From positions 62,001-126,000 of the forward strand of contig NZ_JAUSWH010000001.1 in NCBI RefSeq assembly GCF_030815125.1: a stretch of DNA of 64,000 nucleotides, in the 5' to 3' direction. A program made the translations under genes and the position numbers. This DNA is from Allorhizobium paknamense. GTDB taxonomy: Bacteria > Pseudomonadota > Alphaproteobacteria > Rhizobiales > Rhizobiaceae. This document shows, one piece after another, positions 8,551-17,746 of this stretch. The notes under the pieces are model-generated. The model made no database searches and had not been told where the DNA came from. It saw nothing but the letters and a program-made list of their open reading frames with translations. Each line of letters opens with the position of its first letter. Position 1 is the first letter of the stretch.

Positions 8551-8678
8551 AATACGAAGGGTCATTGAAAATGACAGTTCGTATTCCTTTTTCGAGTATC
8601 TCAAGCTTCTGACGCAATTGAGATATTCGAAATCTCTTCAAGGCGAGGATGCGTCAGCATCTTCGATGCCTTGGTATT
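8551..8678. repeat. Intergenic palindromic repeat, family 1, copy 2 (full length, inverted)
   Basis: The three modules of copy 1 are present in reverse order: TACGAAGGGTCATT..AATGACAGTTCGTA, then GAGTATCTCAAG / TTGAGATATTCGAA, then TTCAAGGCGAGGATGC / GCATCTTCGATGCCTTG. The element fills the gap between lexA and holB (convergent genes) and its end overlaps the holB stop codon at 8677-8679. In this position it may terminate both transcripts. Confidence 0.8.
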
Positions 8679-9696
8679 ATCGCCTCACATCTGCCAGGAC
8701 ATCCAAAAGGGTCTGTTTGCGATCCAGGTTGTAGGCGGAAGCAATCGTCAGGCGCTCGATGATTTCGCTGGAGAGCCTCGATTGTGCATCTGCGCGGTGG
8801 AGGTCACCTTGAAGAGCGGCGCTTTTGGCTTCCTGCATCAGATATTCCGACAGATGTTCGATGAAGAACTGGTAGATGACATCACTGTCTTTTCCTGAAA
8901 GGGCATCCGCCAGTTTATGCATCTGTCGGCGTGCTACCACTCCATCAGCCGAGAGAATGTCGCGGAAGGCAGCCAGAATATCCGCGCCGCCATAGTTCAG
9001 CAGCTTCAAGGCTTGCGATACGCTTCCCTTGGCAAGGGTCGCCAGCATGTCCGTCTGATCAGGCTGCACCGCAAGCCCAAGATGGTCCAGCGCCTGCTTG
9101 AGATCGGAAGACGTCAAAGGCGCAAGCCGCAGTGGCAGGCAGCGTGAGCGAATGGTTGGCAAAAGCTTGCCGGGTGCATGCGACAGCACCAGAAACAGCG
9201 ACCGCTTCGGCGGCTCCTCCAGCACCTTCAACACGGCATTGGCGGCATTGCGGTTCATGTCATCTGCGGGATCGATGATGACGATGCGCCAATTGCCAGT
9301 ACCGGAGGTCTGCGAGAAGAAATGCCCCACACGGCGAATTTCCTCGATGGTGATGGCAGATTTCACCCGTCCGCTCTTTTCATCCACTGGCCGCGTAATA
9401 TGCAGAAGATTATGTGAAGCCCCGGAGGCGAGCTGACGGCCCACCACGGATTGTGGATCGGGATTGGCCAGCATATCCGGCGCACGCTCTGGATCCGGAT
9501 GGCTTAGAACGTGATGGGCAAAGCGAAAGGCCAGCGTCGCCTTACCGATGCCTTCCGGCCCTTCGATCAGCAGAGCATGATGCAGCTTGCCGCTGCGATA
9601 GGCCTTGGCCAGAAAGGTCTCTTCCGCCTGATGACCGAAGAGCTGTGTGTTTTGCACCGGCGCAATCGCACCATCAAGAAGACCGGGCGCTTCCAT
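8677..9696 (-). CDS. holB: DNA polymerase III subunit delta'
   Basis: A 339-residue clamp-loader subunit. It has the AAA+ fold of the DnaX/HolB family: EGPEGIGKATLAFRFA in place of a strict Walker A, IIDPADDMNRNAANAVLKVLEEPPK (the family signature region), and LPTIRSRCLPLRL (sensor 1/SRC motif). HolB delta' is part of the gamma/tau-delta-delta' loader that puts the sliding clamp on DNA. The start overlaps the tmk stop (TGATG), so the two are translationally coupled, as in many proteobacteria. A family 1 repeat overlaps its stop codon. Confidence 0.93.
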   Translation of the reverse strand: MEAPGLLDGAIAPVQNTQLFGHQAEETFLAKAYRSGKLHHALLIEGPEGIGKATLAFRFAHHVLSHPDPERAPDMLANPDPQSVVGRQLASGASHNLLHITRPVDEKSGRVKSAITIEEIRRVGHFFSQTSGTGNWRIVIIDPADDMNRNAANAVLKVLEEPPKRSLFLVLSHAPGKLLPTIRSRCLPLRLAPLTSSDLKQALDHLGLAVQPDQTDMLATLAKGSVSQALKLLNYGGADILAAFRDILSADGVVARRQMHKLADALSGKDSDVIYQFFIEHLSEYLMQEAKSAALQGDLHRADAQSRLSSEIIERLTIASAYNLDRKQTLLDVLADVRR

Positions 9697-10373
9697 CAGC
9701 GGCTCCGTCCAGTTGGCAGCTTTGCATTCGCCAGAAGCGGCTCAACCAGAGCAAAAATGCGCGCTGCAATCAAATCCTGTGCCGCCGCACCATCCACCAC
9801 CTTGCAACGGTCGGGCTCGGCGGCAGCAATTGCCAGAAAGGCTTCGCGCCGCTTCTCATGGGTGGCGCGCTCTTCCTTTTCGAAGCGGTCCGGCTGATCG
9901 TTCCCTTGCGCCCCTGCCCGCTGCCGCGCCCGCGCAAGCCCGGTTTCAGCGGGTAGATCAAGGATAACCGTAAGATCCGGCACGACGCCATCCACAGCCA
10001 CCCGCTCCAGACGGGCGACGAAATCCGGCTCCAGATTGCCGGTTGCCCCCTGATAGACGCGGGAGGAATCCATGAAGCGGTCGCAGAGCACGATACCGCC
10101 CTTTTGCAGAGCCGGACGCACCAGCGTGCGCACATGGTCGTTTCGCGCAGCAGCAAACAGCACCGCCTCCATACGCACGCCAAAACGCTCCGCCGCACCG
10201 GAGAGCAAGACATGGCGCAAAGCTTCCGCCGCTGGCGATCCACCCGGCTCGCGGGTGACGGTGACAGGCAATCCAAGGGCACGCAAACGCTCGGCCAAAA
10301 GGCGAATCTGCGTAGACTTCCCCGCCCCTTCACCACCCTCGAATGTCACGAACAAACCGCTACCTGCTGCCAC
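9696..10373 (-). CDS. tmk: Thymidylate kinase (dTMP kinase)
   Basis: A 225-residue enzyme phosphorylating dTMP to dTDP with ATP. P-loop [12 protein letters not shown] near the N-terminus, the DR motif [26 protein letters not shown] (dTMP-binding arginine), and a lid DRFEKE. The start is taken as GTG at 10373 ([13 protein letters not shown]) with GGAG about 11 bases upstream; an in-frame ATG at 10457 would add a proline/glycine-rich stretch without conservation. It lies between the carboxypeptidase-like gene and holB in a minus-strand run. Confidence 0.93.
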   Translation of the reverse strand: MAAGSGLFVTFEGGEGAGKSTQIRLLAERLRALGLPVTVTREPGGSPAAEALRHVLLSGAAERFGVRMEAVLFAAARNDHVRTLVRPALQKGGIVLCDRFMDSSRVYQGATGNLEPDFVARLERVAVDGVVPDLTVILDLPAETGLARARQRAGAQGNDQPDRFEKEERATHEKRREAFLAIAAAEPDRCKVVDGAAAQDLIAARIFALVEPLLANAKLPTGRSR

Positions 10374-10453
10374 GGGCCTATTGTCTCCTACACCCCGGCA
10401 GGGGCATGATCCTCCTCGCTCTTTACTGTAATTTCCGCGAAAGCCCAATGCTT

Positions 10454-11677
10454 TCACAGCCAGAAGAACAGCAATTCCACCAGCGCATCACGGGCGCGGG
10501 CGGTGAGTGGCGCCAGAGCAGAGGCGTCCGCCGCGTGAAGCGGTTCCTGCCGCAGGACCTTGTCGCCCAGGCGGATTTGCAGCCGCGCGATCTCATCGCC
10601 CTTACCAAAGCCCGGACGAAGCGGCCAGGCATAGGTCACATCCGCTTCCAGCTTGTCCGCGGAGCCTAGGGGCGCATAGACATCGACCGGCTGCTCAGCC
10701 ACCAGCGCGACCTGCTTCGGCTCACCCCCATAGACGGTCGCCTTTTCCACTTCCTGTCCGGCCTCAAACAGGCGGATCTTCTCAAAAGAAGAAAAACCCC
10801 AGGCAAAGGCACGCGCAGCATCGTCCACCCTCGCCTTTTCGGTCTCGCTGCCTGCCATCACCAGAAAAAGCCGCGTGCCGTTCTGCTCCGCAGAAGCCAC
10901 CACGGAATATCCTTCTCCCTCGGCAAAGCCTGCCACCAGGCCGTCCACGCCGGGAGCCTGGCCCAGGAGCGGGTTTCGATTACGCTGGAAAATCCGGTTC
11001 CATTCGAAATCGGGCTGTTTGTAGAGGCTGTAAAATTCCGGATAGGCTTGCCGCACATGTTCGGCGAGCTTCAGCATGTCACGGGCGCTCACCTTGTTGC
11101 CGGGGTCTGGCAGACCCGTCGCATTGGCAAAATGGCTGTCCTTGAGCCCAAGGGCGGCGGCCCGTTCATTCATCCGCTTGACGAAATTCTCCTCTGATCC
11201 TGCCATTCCTTCCGCCAGGATCAGGCAGGCATCATTGGCCATCTGCACCATCAGCCCGCGCAAAAGCGCGCTGACAGGCACACGCGAGCGGACCGCCGCA
11301 AACATCGTCGCCGTGCGCGACGGTGCGCCACCTGTCCGCCAGGCATTTTCGGAAACAGGAAATTCATCCTCCAGCCGCAAGCGCCCGTTCTTCAGCGCAT
11401 CCAGCACAACCTCCGCCGTCATCAGCTTGGAAAGGGAGGCAGATGAAAAAGCTGCCGCGCTCTGCTTTTCAAACAGAATAGTGCCGGTTTCCTCCTCCAC
11501 CAGCAAAACCTGCTTTGCGTCAGTCACGAAGGCCTGCGGCGTCTGCGCAGGCGCAGATGTCGCGTTAAAAAACGAAACCAAGAGGAAAAAGCAGATGGCG
11601 GCCAGACGCAGGCTCAAAGCGATCCTTCCTGCGGAACGAGTCAAAGAAAACCGCGCTTCACAGGAATCGCGGTTCAT
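10454..11677 (-). CDS. D-alanyl-D-alanine carboxypeptidase-like protein with degenerate active site
   Basis: A 407-residue member of the S11 peptidase (PBP5/DacA) family with an N-terminal signal or anchor (hydrophobic residues 19-40). The nucleophile motif SxxK is intact (S81-L-S-K84, [11 protein letters not shown]). The other two catalytic motifs are not: SxN is M146-A-N148 (VQMANDAC, usually QSGNDA) and KTG is V248-A-G250 (DGLVAGFAE, usually DGLKTG). The DNA was read back and agrees. The fold, the [15 protein letters not shown] loop and the C-terminal beta domain are normal. True D,D-carboxypeptidase activity is doubtful; a structural or peptidoglycan-binding role is possible. It follows rlpA by 67 bases, another cell-wall protein. 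Confidence 0.85.
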   Translation of the reverse strand: MNRDSCEARFSLTRSAGRIALSLRLAAICFFLLVSFFNATSAPAQTPQAFVTDAKQVLLVEEETGTILFEKQSAAAFSSASLSKLMTAEVVLDALKNGRLRLEDEFPVSENAWRTGGAPSRTATMFAAVRSRVPVSALLRGLMVQMANDACLILAEGMAGSEENFVKRMNERAAALGLKDSHFANATGLPDPGNKVSARDMLKLAEHVRQAYPEFYSLYKQPDFEWNRIFQRNRNPLLGQAPGVDGLVAGFAEGEGYSVVASAEQNGTRLFLVMAGSETEKARVDDAARAFAWGFSSFEKIRLFEAGQEVEKATVYGGEPKQVALVAEQPVDVYAPLGSADKLEADVTYAWPLRPGFGKGDEIARLQIRLGDKVLRQEPLHAADASALAPLTARARDALVELLFFWL

Positions 11678-11744
11678 TCCTCATAGCATGCGCCTACAGC
11701 GCCGTGCGTTTTATCAAACGCCCTAAAGCAAGACGAGCAGAAGA

Positions 11745-12911
11745 TCAGCCGTCATTTTCCACGTAAGCTGATCCAACCTTGACCGGCTGGGGGCCGACAT
11801 TCCAGCCCGGCGGCAGGCCGTTTTTCTGCATGGGCTGCGGTGCAGGAGCCGAGGCAATGGCAGCAGGCTTGCTTCGCTGAACCGGTTGCGGCTGGACGCT
11901 CGCTCTTGCAGGTTCACGATAGACCGGCTGAGGTGCGGGCGCCACGGCAGCCTGACGCACCGGCGGCAACTCTGCACGGATTGCCGTGCGCTGCACCGGC
12001 TGCGGCATGGCAACCGGCGCCTGTGCGACCACTGGCTTGGGAGCCGTATAAGCCTCCTGAACCGGCGGGGCCGCCCTGACCGCAGGCTGCTGCGGCGCGT
12101 TATAGGCTACCGTCGGCGCGGACTGAACCGTCGGCTTGGAGGTCTTGGCGGCCGGACGCGACGGCTCGGTCGGACCGGCAAAGCGGCCAAAGAAGCTCTG
12201 CAGCGGCGAAGAATTCGACGCCACCATGACATTGCCGTTCAGCATCGGATCATTGAGCGGAACGCGCTCACCCTTGCGGGTGTAGGATGCCATCAGATAG
12301 GGCATGTCGTGGCCGCTCATATCGGCTGGTCCGACATATTTCACCTTCACATGCGCCGTGCCGTGGCCCTTCACATCAAGAAGTTCAGCAGCCTTTTCCG
12401 ATAGGTCGATCAACCGCCCCTCGTGGAAAGGTCCGCGATCATTGACGCGGACGATAACAGAGCTGCCAGTATCGGTATTCGTCACCCGCGCATAGCTGGG
12501 CAGCGGCATGGTGGGGTGGGCTGCGGAAATGCTGTACTGGTCATATACTTCGCCATTGGCGGTGTAGCGGCCATGGAAAGCCGAGCCATACCAGGATGCA
12601 AGGCCATTTGCCTCGTAATTGGGATTTTCCCGTGGCGTATAAACTTTGCCAGCCACCACATAAGGATCGCCGACAAGCCGACGGCCACCACCCTTCGGCA
12701 CAGGACCGTTTTCCACCACACGCGGGCTTGCCTTCACGCCATAAGCAGATTCAGCAAAATATTCCTTGCTGCGCTTCTTCGGCGTATTGATCTTGGAGGT
12801 GTCGTGGGTTGTGGAGCACGCTGCCAGCGACAGCCCGAAACAGGCCAATGCCACACCCCTAAAACAAACCGTAACCGGCCGAAAAGCTTTAATCACCAGC
12901 ATAACCTTCAT
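11745..12911 (-). CDS. rlpA: Septal ring lytic transglycosylase RlpA-family lipoprotein
   Basis: About 388 residues. The N-terminus has a hydrophobic segment and a lipobox-like SLAACS, so it is probably an outer-membrane or exported lipoprotein. The double-psi beta-barrel domain is clear: NGLASWYGSAFHGRYTANGE, then YARVTNTDTGSSVIVRVNDRGPF and GRLIDLSEKAAELLD, carrying the catalytic-type D of RVNDRGP. Instead of a C-terminal SPOR domain it has ~170 residues rich in Pro, Ala, Gln and Val (APQPVYREPARA-like repeats). The ATG at 12911 is chosen so that the signal sequence follows closely; ATG at 12902 is also possible. It is first in the run rlpA-dac-tmk-holB. Confidence 0.85.
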   Translation of the reverse strand: MKVMLVIKAFRPVTVCFRGVALACFGLSLAACSTTHDTSKINTPKKRSKEYFAESAYGVKASPRVVENGPVPKGGGRRLVGDPYVVAGKVYTPRENPNYEANGLASWYGSAFHGRYTANGEVYDQYSISAAHPTMPLPSYARVTNTDTGSSVIVRVNDRGPFHEGRLIDLSEKAAELLDVKGHGTAHVKVKYVGPADMSGHDMPYLMASYTRKGERVPLNDPMLNGNVMVASNSSPLQSFFGRFAGPTEPSRPAAKTSKPTVQSAPTVAYNAPQQPAVRAAPPVQEAYTAPKPVVAQAPVAMPQPVQRTAIRAELPPVRQAAVAPAPQPVYREPARASVQPQPVQRSKPAAIASAPAPQPMQKNGLPPGWNVGPQPVKVGSAYVENDG

Positions 12912-13116
12912 CGCACCAAGGCCGACATCTGGATTGCGAATGCCGCATCGCAATTCCAGAATGATACGTCCTCTTTCCCCGTTTGGCACAGAACCTGCCA
13001 CAGCAAAGATGGGGACAACATGGCAAAAATGCGATTATGGTTAAAGGCTTAAGGCAAGAACTTCGCGTTATGGTTAATGCTCGGTTAAAATCAGGCCATT
13101 CGACACTGTTTCAAAG

Positions 13117-13139
13117 CAAAACGGCCCCTTCCGGGGCCG
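13117..13139 (-). terminator. Rho-independent terminator of gyrA
   Basis: On the minus strand CGGCCCC-GGAA-GGGGCCG is followed by TTTTG, 30 bases after the gyrA stop codon. The stem is seven perfect G-C pairs. Confidence 0.8.
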
Positions 13140-13169
13140 CTGATGTTAATGGGTATTAACCATGCGCGC

Positions 13170-15953
13170 TCATTCCTGTGGCGCGTCTCCTTCAGGCGCA
13201 TCCGGAACAACGCCCTCCTCGGCCAGCGCGCCGGCCTCGTCATCCCCCTCCGGCTCGCTGATGCGCTCTACGGAAACCACCTTCTCATCCTTGGCGGTGG
13301 AGAAGATCGTAACCCCCTTGGTGGCGCGGCTGGCGATGCGAATGCCATCGACCGGCACGCGGATCAACTGACCGCCATCGGAAACCAGCATGAGCTGGTC
13401 CTTGTCCTCCACCGGGAAGGCGGCAACAAGTTCACCGATTTCATTGGTCTTGGAGGTGTCGGTTGCGCGAATACCCTTGCCGCCACGGCCCGATGTGCGG
13501 AAGTCATAGGAGGAAGAGCGCTTGCCGAAGCCCCGCTCTGAGACTGTCAGCACGAATTGCTCCTGCGCCTTCAGCTCCTGATACCGCTCCTCGGCGAGTT
13601 CCTGCACTTCGCCAACCTCTTCGCCGACCAGCGCGATATCCTCCTCATCGACACCGCTGGCGCGACGCTCTGCGGCTGACCGCTTGAGATAGGCAGCCCG
13701 CTCCCACGGCTCAGCATCGACATGGCCAACAATGGTCATGGAGATGATGCGGTCTCCCGGTTGCAGCGTAATGCCCCGCACCCCGATGGAATTGCGGCCC
13801 GCAAAGACGCGCACCTCATCGACGGGGAAGCGGATCGCCTGACCGAGCGCCGTGGTCAACAGCACGTCATCCCGATCCGTACAGGTTTCGACGGAGAGGA
13901 TTTCATCCCCCTCCTCTTCCAGCTTCATGGCGATCTTGCCATTGCGGTTGACCTGTACGAAATCCGACAGCTTGTTCCGGCGCACGGTGCCGCGCGTCGT
14001 GGAGAACATGACGTCGAGATTTTCCCAGCTCGCCTCATCCTCGGGCAGCGGCATGATGGTGGTGATCCGCTCGCCCGGCTCCAGCGGCAGCATGTTGATC
14101 AGTGCCTTGCCGCGCGTGGTCGGCGTACCGATGGGCAGGCGCCAGACCTTTTCCTTGTAGACGATACCGCGTGAGGAGAAGAACAGCACCGGCGTGTGCG
14201 TATTGGCCACGAACAGGCGGGTCGCGAAATCCTCGTCCTTCATCGCCATGCCGGAGCGGCCTTTGCCGCCACGACGCTGGGCGCGGTAGGTGGCGAGCGG
14301 CACCCGCTTGATATAACCGGCATGCGATACGGTGACGACCATGTCCTCGCGGGCAATCAGGTCCTCGTCATCCATATCCGGGCCGCCTTCCAGGATCTGG
14401 GTGCGGCGCGGGGTGCCGAACTCGTCGCGCACGGCGGTCAGTTCGTCCTTGACGATCTGCATAATGCGGACGCGGGAGGAAAGGATCTCCAGATAGTCGG
14501 AGATTTCAGCGCCGATCTTGTTCAATTCCTCATCGATTTCATCGCGCCCAAGGGCGGTGAGGCGTGCCAGGCGCAATTCGAGAATGGCGCGTGCCTGCTC
14601 TTCCGAGAGGTTATAGGTATTGTCTTCATTGATCCGGTGGCGCGGATCGTCGATCAGCCGGATCAGCGCCTCTACGTCATGGGCCGGCCAACGGCGCTCC
14701 ATCAACTGCTCGCGGGCGGTCTGGGGATCCGGAGCGCGGCGAATGAGATTGATCACCTCATCGATATTGGCAACCGCGATGGCGAGACCCACGAGCACAT
14801 GCGCCCGATCCCGGGCCTTGCGCAACAGGTATTTCGTGCGGCGGCTGACGACCTCTTCCCGGAAGGACACGAAGGCCTTCAGCATGTCGATCAACGTCAG
14901 CTGTTCCGGCTTGCCGCCGTTCAGCGCCACCATATTGCAGCCGAACGAGGTTTGCAGCGGCGTGTAGCGATAGAGCTGGTTGAGGATCACCTCGGCATTG
15001 GCGTCGCGCTTCAATTCGATGACGACGCGGTAGCCCTGACGGTCGGATTCGTCACGCAGATCGGAAATGCCTTCGATGCGCTTGTCGCGCACCAGTTCGG
15101 CCATCTTCTCGATCATCGTCGCCTTGTTCACCTGATAGGGAATTTCGGTGATGATGATCTGCTCGCGGTCGCCGCGCATCGGCTCGATCCTGGCCACGCC
15201 CCGCATGATGACGGAGCCACGCCCGGTCTCATATGCAGACCTGATGCCGCTGCGGCCCAGGATCATTGCACCGGTGGGAAAATCCGGCCCGGGAATGATC
15301 TGCATCAGTTCCGGCAGTTCGATGGCGGGATTGTCGATGATGGCGATGCAGCCATCCACCACTTCGCCAAGATTGTGCGGCGGGATATTCGTGGCCATGC
15401 CGACCGCGATACCGCCAGCGCCATTGACCAGGAGGTTCGGGAACTTCGCGGGAACGACGACGGGTTCGTGCAGCGTGCCGTCATAGTTATCGCGGAAATC
15501 GACCGTTTCCTTGTCGAGATCGTCCAGCAGCGAGTGGGCAGCCTTTTGCAGGCGGCACTCGGTGTAACGCTCGGCGGCGGGCGGATCGCCATCGACGGAA
15601 CCGAAATTCCCCTGGCCGTCGATCAGCGGCAGCCGCAACGACCAGTCCTGCGCCATGCGCGCCAGCGCGTCATAAATCGCCATATTGCCGTGCGGATGGT
15701 ATTTACCCATCACGTCACCGGTGACACGCGCGCATTTGACGTATTTCTTGTTCCAGTCAATGCCAAGCTCGGACATGCCGAAGAGAATGCGGCGATGCAC
15801 GGGCTTCAGCCCGTCGCGGACATCCGGAAGGGCGCGGCTCACGATCACGCTCATCGCGTAATCGAGATAGGACCGCTGCATCTCCGTCATGATCGAGATG
15901 GGTTCGATATCGGACGGCATCTTGCCGCCGCCGGGTGTGCTCTGCTCAGTCAA
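13170..15953 (-). CDS. gyrA: DNA gyrase subunit A
   Basis: A 927-residue type IIA topoisomerase breakage-reunion subunit. It has the start DYAMSVIVSRALPDVRDGLK, the catalytic tyrosine Y130 in AAERYTECRL (E. coli Y122), and six-bladed C-terminal beta-pinwheel repeats with the GyrA box QRRGGKG. An alphaproteobacterial insertion rich in Glu (EEVGEVQELAEERYQ) interrupts the C-terminal domain. In the quinolone region the sequence is HPHGNMAIYDA: the E. coli Ser83 position is Met91 and the Asp87 position is a conserved Asp95. The first ATG at 15953 is used; MPSDIEP at residue 12 is a less likely alternative. It is transcribed alone and ends in a strong terminator. Confidence 0.97.
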   Translation of the reverse strand: MTEQSTPGGGKMPSDIEPISIMTEMQRSYLDYAMSVIVSRALPDVRDGLKPVHRRILFGMSELGIDWNKKYVKCARVTGDVMGKYHPHGNMAIYDALARMAQDWSLRLPLIDGQGNFGSVDGDPPAAERYTECRLQKAAHSLLDDLDKETVDFRDNYDGTLHEPVVVPAKFPNLLVNGAGGIAVGMATNIPPHNLGEVVDGCIAIIDNPAIELPELMQIIPGPDFPTGAMILGRSGIRSAYETGRGSVIMRGVARIEPMRGDREQIIITEIPYQVNKATMIEKMAELVRDKRIEGISDLRDESDRQGYRVVIELKRDANAEVILNQLYRYTPLQTSFGCNMVALNGGKPEQLTLIDMLKAFVSFREEVVSRRTKYLLRKARDRAHVLVGLAIAVANIDEVINLIRRAPDPQTAREQLMERRWPAHDVEALIRLIDDPRHRINEDNTYNLSEEQARAILELRLARLTALGRDEIDEELNKIGAEISDYLEILSSRVRIMQIVKDELTAVRDEFGTPRRTQILEGGPDMDDEDLIAREDMVVTVSHAGYIKRVPLATYRAQRRGGKGRSGMAMKDEDFATRLFVANTHTPVLFFSSRGIVYKEKVWRLPIGTPTTRGKALINMLPLEPGERITTIMPLPEDEASWENLDVMFSTTRGTVRRNKLSDFVQVNRNGKIAMKLEEEGDEILSVETCTDRDDVLLTTALGQAIRFPVDEVRVFAGRNSIGVRGITLQPGDRIISMTIVGHVDAEPWERAAYLKRSAAERRASGVDEEDIALVGEEVGEVQELAEERYQELKAQEQFVLTVSERGFGKRSSSYDFRTSGRGGKGIRATDTSKTNEIGELVAAFPVEDKDQLMLVSDGGQLIRVPVDGIRIASRATKGVTIFSTAKDEKVVSVERISEPEGDDEAGALAEEGVVPDAPEGDAPQE

Positions 15954-16226
15954 AACGGGTCACGATCTCTCGTTGGAACACCTCGCCATGCGCGAAGACG
16001 TCAAGCGCTGCGCATGTCTTGGCTGTTATCTGCTCATGATACGCAGGGGCGATTCGGCCCTAACGCGCATGTGTGCGGGTTTTATAGCCGAAAGGGTCCC
16101 TCAGCGCCAATTTTCGCGCATGTTTTGAACAGGCTTTTACGGATTAAACAAGGCATTTCGAATTTTTTGATGCCAGGATGCAGGATCGCGCCCTCCTCAG
16201 GCGCAGCAGTGTGAAGGAGAAGGACA

Positions 16227-16856
16227 ATGACGACGATCGAACTGCTGGTGAACGCGCTCACCACGTTGCTGGTGACGCTCGATCCGCCCGGTCTCGCACC
16301 CCTGTTCCTCGGCCTCACGCGCGGGATGAGCAGAAGCCAGCGCAAGCAGGTCGCCGTTCGCGGCAGCATCATCGCCTTCGGCATTCTTGCCGTCTTTGCC
16401 CTGCTCGGCGCCAGCATTCTATCGGCGCTGGGCATTTCCATGGGGGCCTTCCGCATCGCCGGTGGCGTGATGCTTTTCGTGATCGCCTTCGAGATGATTT
16501 TCGAAAAGCGCAATGAGCGGAAGGAAAAGACATCGGAAGAAGCCATCACCCGCGATCACGTCCACAATATCGCGGTATTTCCGTTGGCCCTGCCCCTTAT
16601 CGCAGGGCCTGGCGCCATCTCCGCAACCATCCTGCTGGCAGGCTCACTGCCCGGCGCCGTGGGGCGGATCGAACTGCTGGCCGTCATCGCCCTCAGCGTC
16701 CTGGCCGTCTTCTGCTCGCTGTTGATCGCCGACAGGCTGGACCGATTCCTGGGCTTCACGGGCCGCGCCATCCTGACCCGGTTGCTCGGCGTCATCCTCG
16801 CCGCGCTGTCGGTGCAATTCGTCGTTGATGGCGTGAAATCAGCCTTCGCGCTTTGA
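16227..16856 (+). CDS. MarC-family integral membrane protein
   Basis: A 209-residue inner-membrane protein with six predicted hydrophobic helices and the MarC family signatures: an early LDPPGLAPLFLGLT segment, RIAGGVMLFVIAFEMIF, and VFPLALPLIAGPGAISATILLAG. Function of the family is not settled despite its name; it is not a proven resistance determinant. GGAGAAGG stands at good distance before the ATG. The 273 bases between it and gyrA hold no gene; both promoters must lie there. A hairpin follows the stop codon. Confidence 0.88.
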   Translation: MTTIELLVNALTTLLVTLDPPGLAPLFLGLTRGMSRSQRKQVAVRGSIIAFGILAVFALLGASILSALGISMGAFRIAGGVMLFVIAFEMIFEKRNERKEKTSEEAITRDHVHNIAVFPLALPLIAGPGAISATILLAGSLPGAVGRIELLAVIALSVLAVFCSLLIADRLDRFLGFTGRAILTRLLGVILAALSVQFVVDGVKSAFAL

Positions 16857-16882
16857 CCGGATGTCGCTTGCACAGATGGGTT

Positions 16883-16902
16883 GGCGCCCGTTCCCGGGCG
16901 CC
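16883..16902. terminator. Strong hairpin between the MarC-family gene and ssb
   Basis: A perfect 8-bp inverted repeat GGCGCCCG-TTCC-CGGGCGCC between convergent genes. Neither strand shows a U-run after it, so termination is only possible, not assured. Confidence 0.4.
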
Positions 16903-16903
16903 C

Positions 16904-16942
16904 CAAGCATCAAGCATCAAGCATCAAGCATCAAGCATCAAG
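16904..16942. repeat. Tandem heptamer repeat (CAAGCAT)n at the 3' end of ssb
   Basis: Five perfect head-to-tail copies of CAAGCAT plus a partial sixth lie between the convergent MarC-family gene and ssb, eight bases from the ssb stop. It looks like a slipped-strand microsatellite outside any reading frame. Confidence 0.9.
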
Positions 16943-16949
16943 GACAATC

Positions 16950-17483
16950 TCAGAACGGAATATCGTCATCCAGATCGCTGGAGAAACCGCCTGACGGCTG
17001 AGAGGATCCGCGGCCGCCGCCGGACGAACCGCCGCGTCCACCCGAGGACGGCGCCATGCCGTAATCGTCATAACCACCGCCGCCGCCGAAATCATTGCCG
17101 CCGCGGCCAGCACCTGCACCGCCGCCATCACCACGGCCACCCAGCATGGTCAGCGTGGAATTGAAGCCCTGGAGCACGACCTCGGTGGAGTAACGGTCAT
17201 TACCGTTCTGATCCTGCCATTTGCGCGTCTGAAGCTGACCCTCGACATAGACGGTCGAGCCCTTCTTCAAATACTGTTCAGCCACCTTGCAGAGACCCTC
17301 GTTGAAGATGACCACGGTATGCCATTCGGTCTTTTCCCGGCGCTCGCCGGAATTACGGTCCCGCCAGGTTTCAGAGGTGGCGATGCGCAGATTGGCAATC
17401 GGCCGGCCGTCCTGCGTCCGGCGAATTTCCGGGTCAGCCCCGAGATTGCCGATCAAAATCACCTTGTTGACGCTTCCTGCCAT
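16950..17483 (-). CDS. ssb: Single-stranded DNA-binding protein
   Basis: A 177-residue SSB. The N-terminal OB-fold ([59 protein letters not shown]) is followed by a Gly-rich linker of ~55 residues and the acidic tip DDDIPF, which recruits replication and repair partners. The ATG at 17483 with a strong GAGGTGAG ribosome-binding site gives the standard N-terminus. It is divergent from uvrA and the 263-base gap between them holds a LexA box, so both are likely SOS genes, as in E. coli. Confidence 0.97.
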   Translation of the reverse strand: MAGSVNKVILIGNLGADPEIRRTQDGRPIANLRIATSETWRDRNSGERREKTEWHTVVIFNEGLCKVAEQYLKKGSTVYVEGQLQTRKWQDQNGNDRYSTEVVLQGFNSTLTMLGGRGDGGGAGAGRGGNDFGGGGGYDDYGMAPSSGGRGGSSGGGRGSSQPSGGFSSDLDDDIPF

Positions 17484-17596
17484 GATACTCACCTCATTGC
17501 CGCGCATGCGCGGCTGCAAAACTTAATCAGTTTTAACCTTAGCCCATCCCGGCCCGGCAGGGGCACCCTCCGCGGGCGTAATCCACAACGAAAAAT

Positions 17597-17611
17597 GTTC
17601 TTTTTTTGTTC
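17597..17611. promoter_or_regulatory. LexA (SOS) box between ssb and uvrA
   Basis: GTTC-TTTTTTT-GTTC is an exact GTTC-N7-GTTC box. It lies 136 bases before the uvrA start and 114 before that of ssb, placed to act on either promoter. Confidence 0.85.
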
Positions 17612-17746
17612 TAGAGATCCGCTATAGTGGTGTCAACGGATTCTCAAAGCCGGGAGCAAATTCGCTGTCGCTGCCTCGACAGCACGGCTCCCATGACTAC
17701 ATAAGGAGCGATTTCTCCCATCGCTTTCCTACCGATCGAGCCTGTC

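Noticed and set aside
7591-8678. Genomic island inserted at tRNA-Leu
   Set aside because: No integrase, no duplicated tRNA end and normal housekeeping genes on both sides.
14196-16214. Plus-strand open frame of 672 codons opposite gyrA
   Set aside because: Shadow of GyrA codon bias; no family features.
16904-16942. CRISPR-like repeat
   Set aside because: The units are seven bases with no spacers; a microsatellite, not a CRISPR array.
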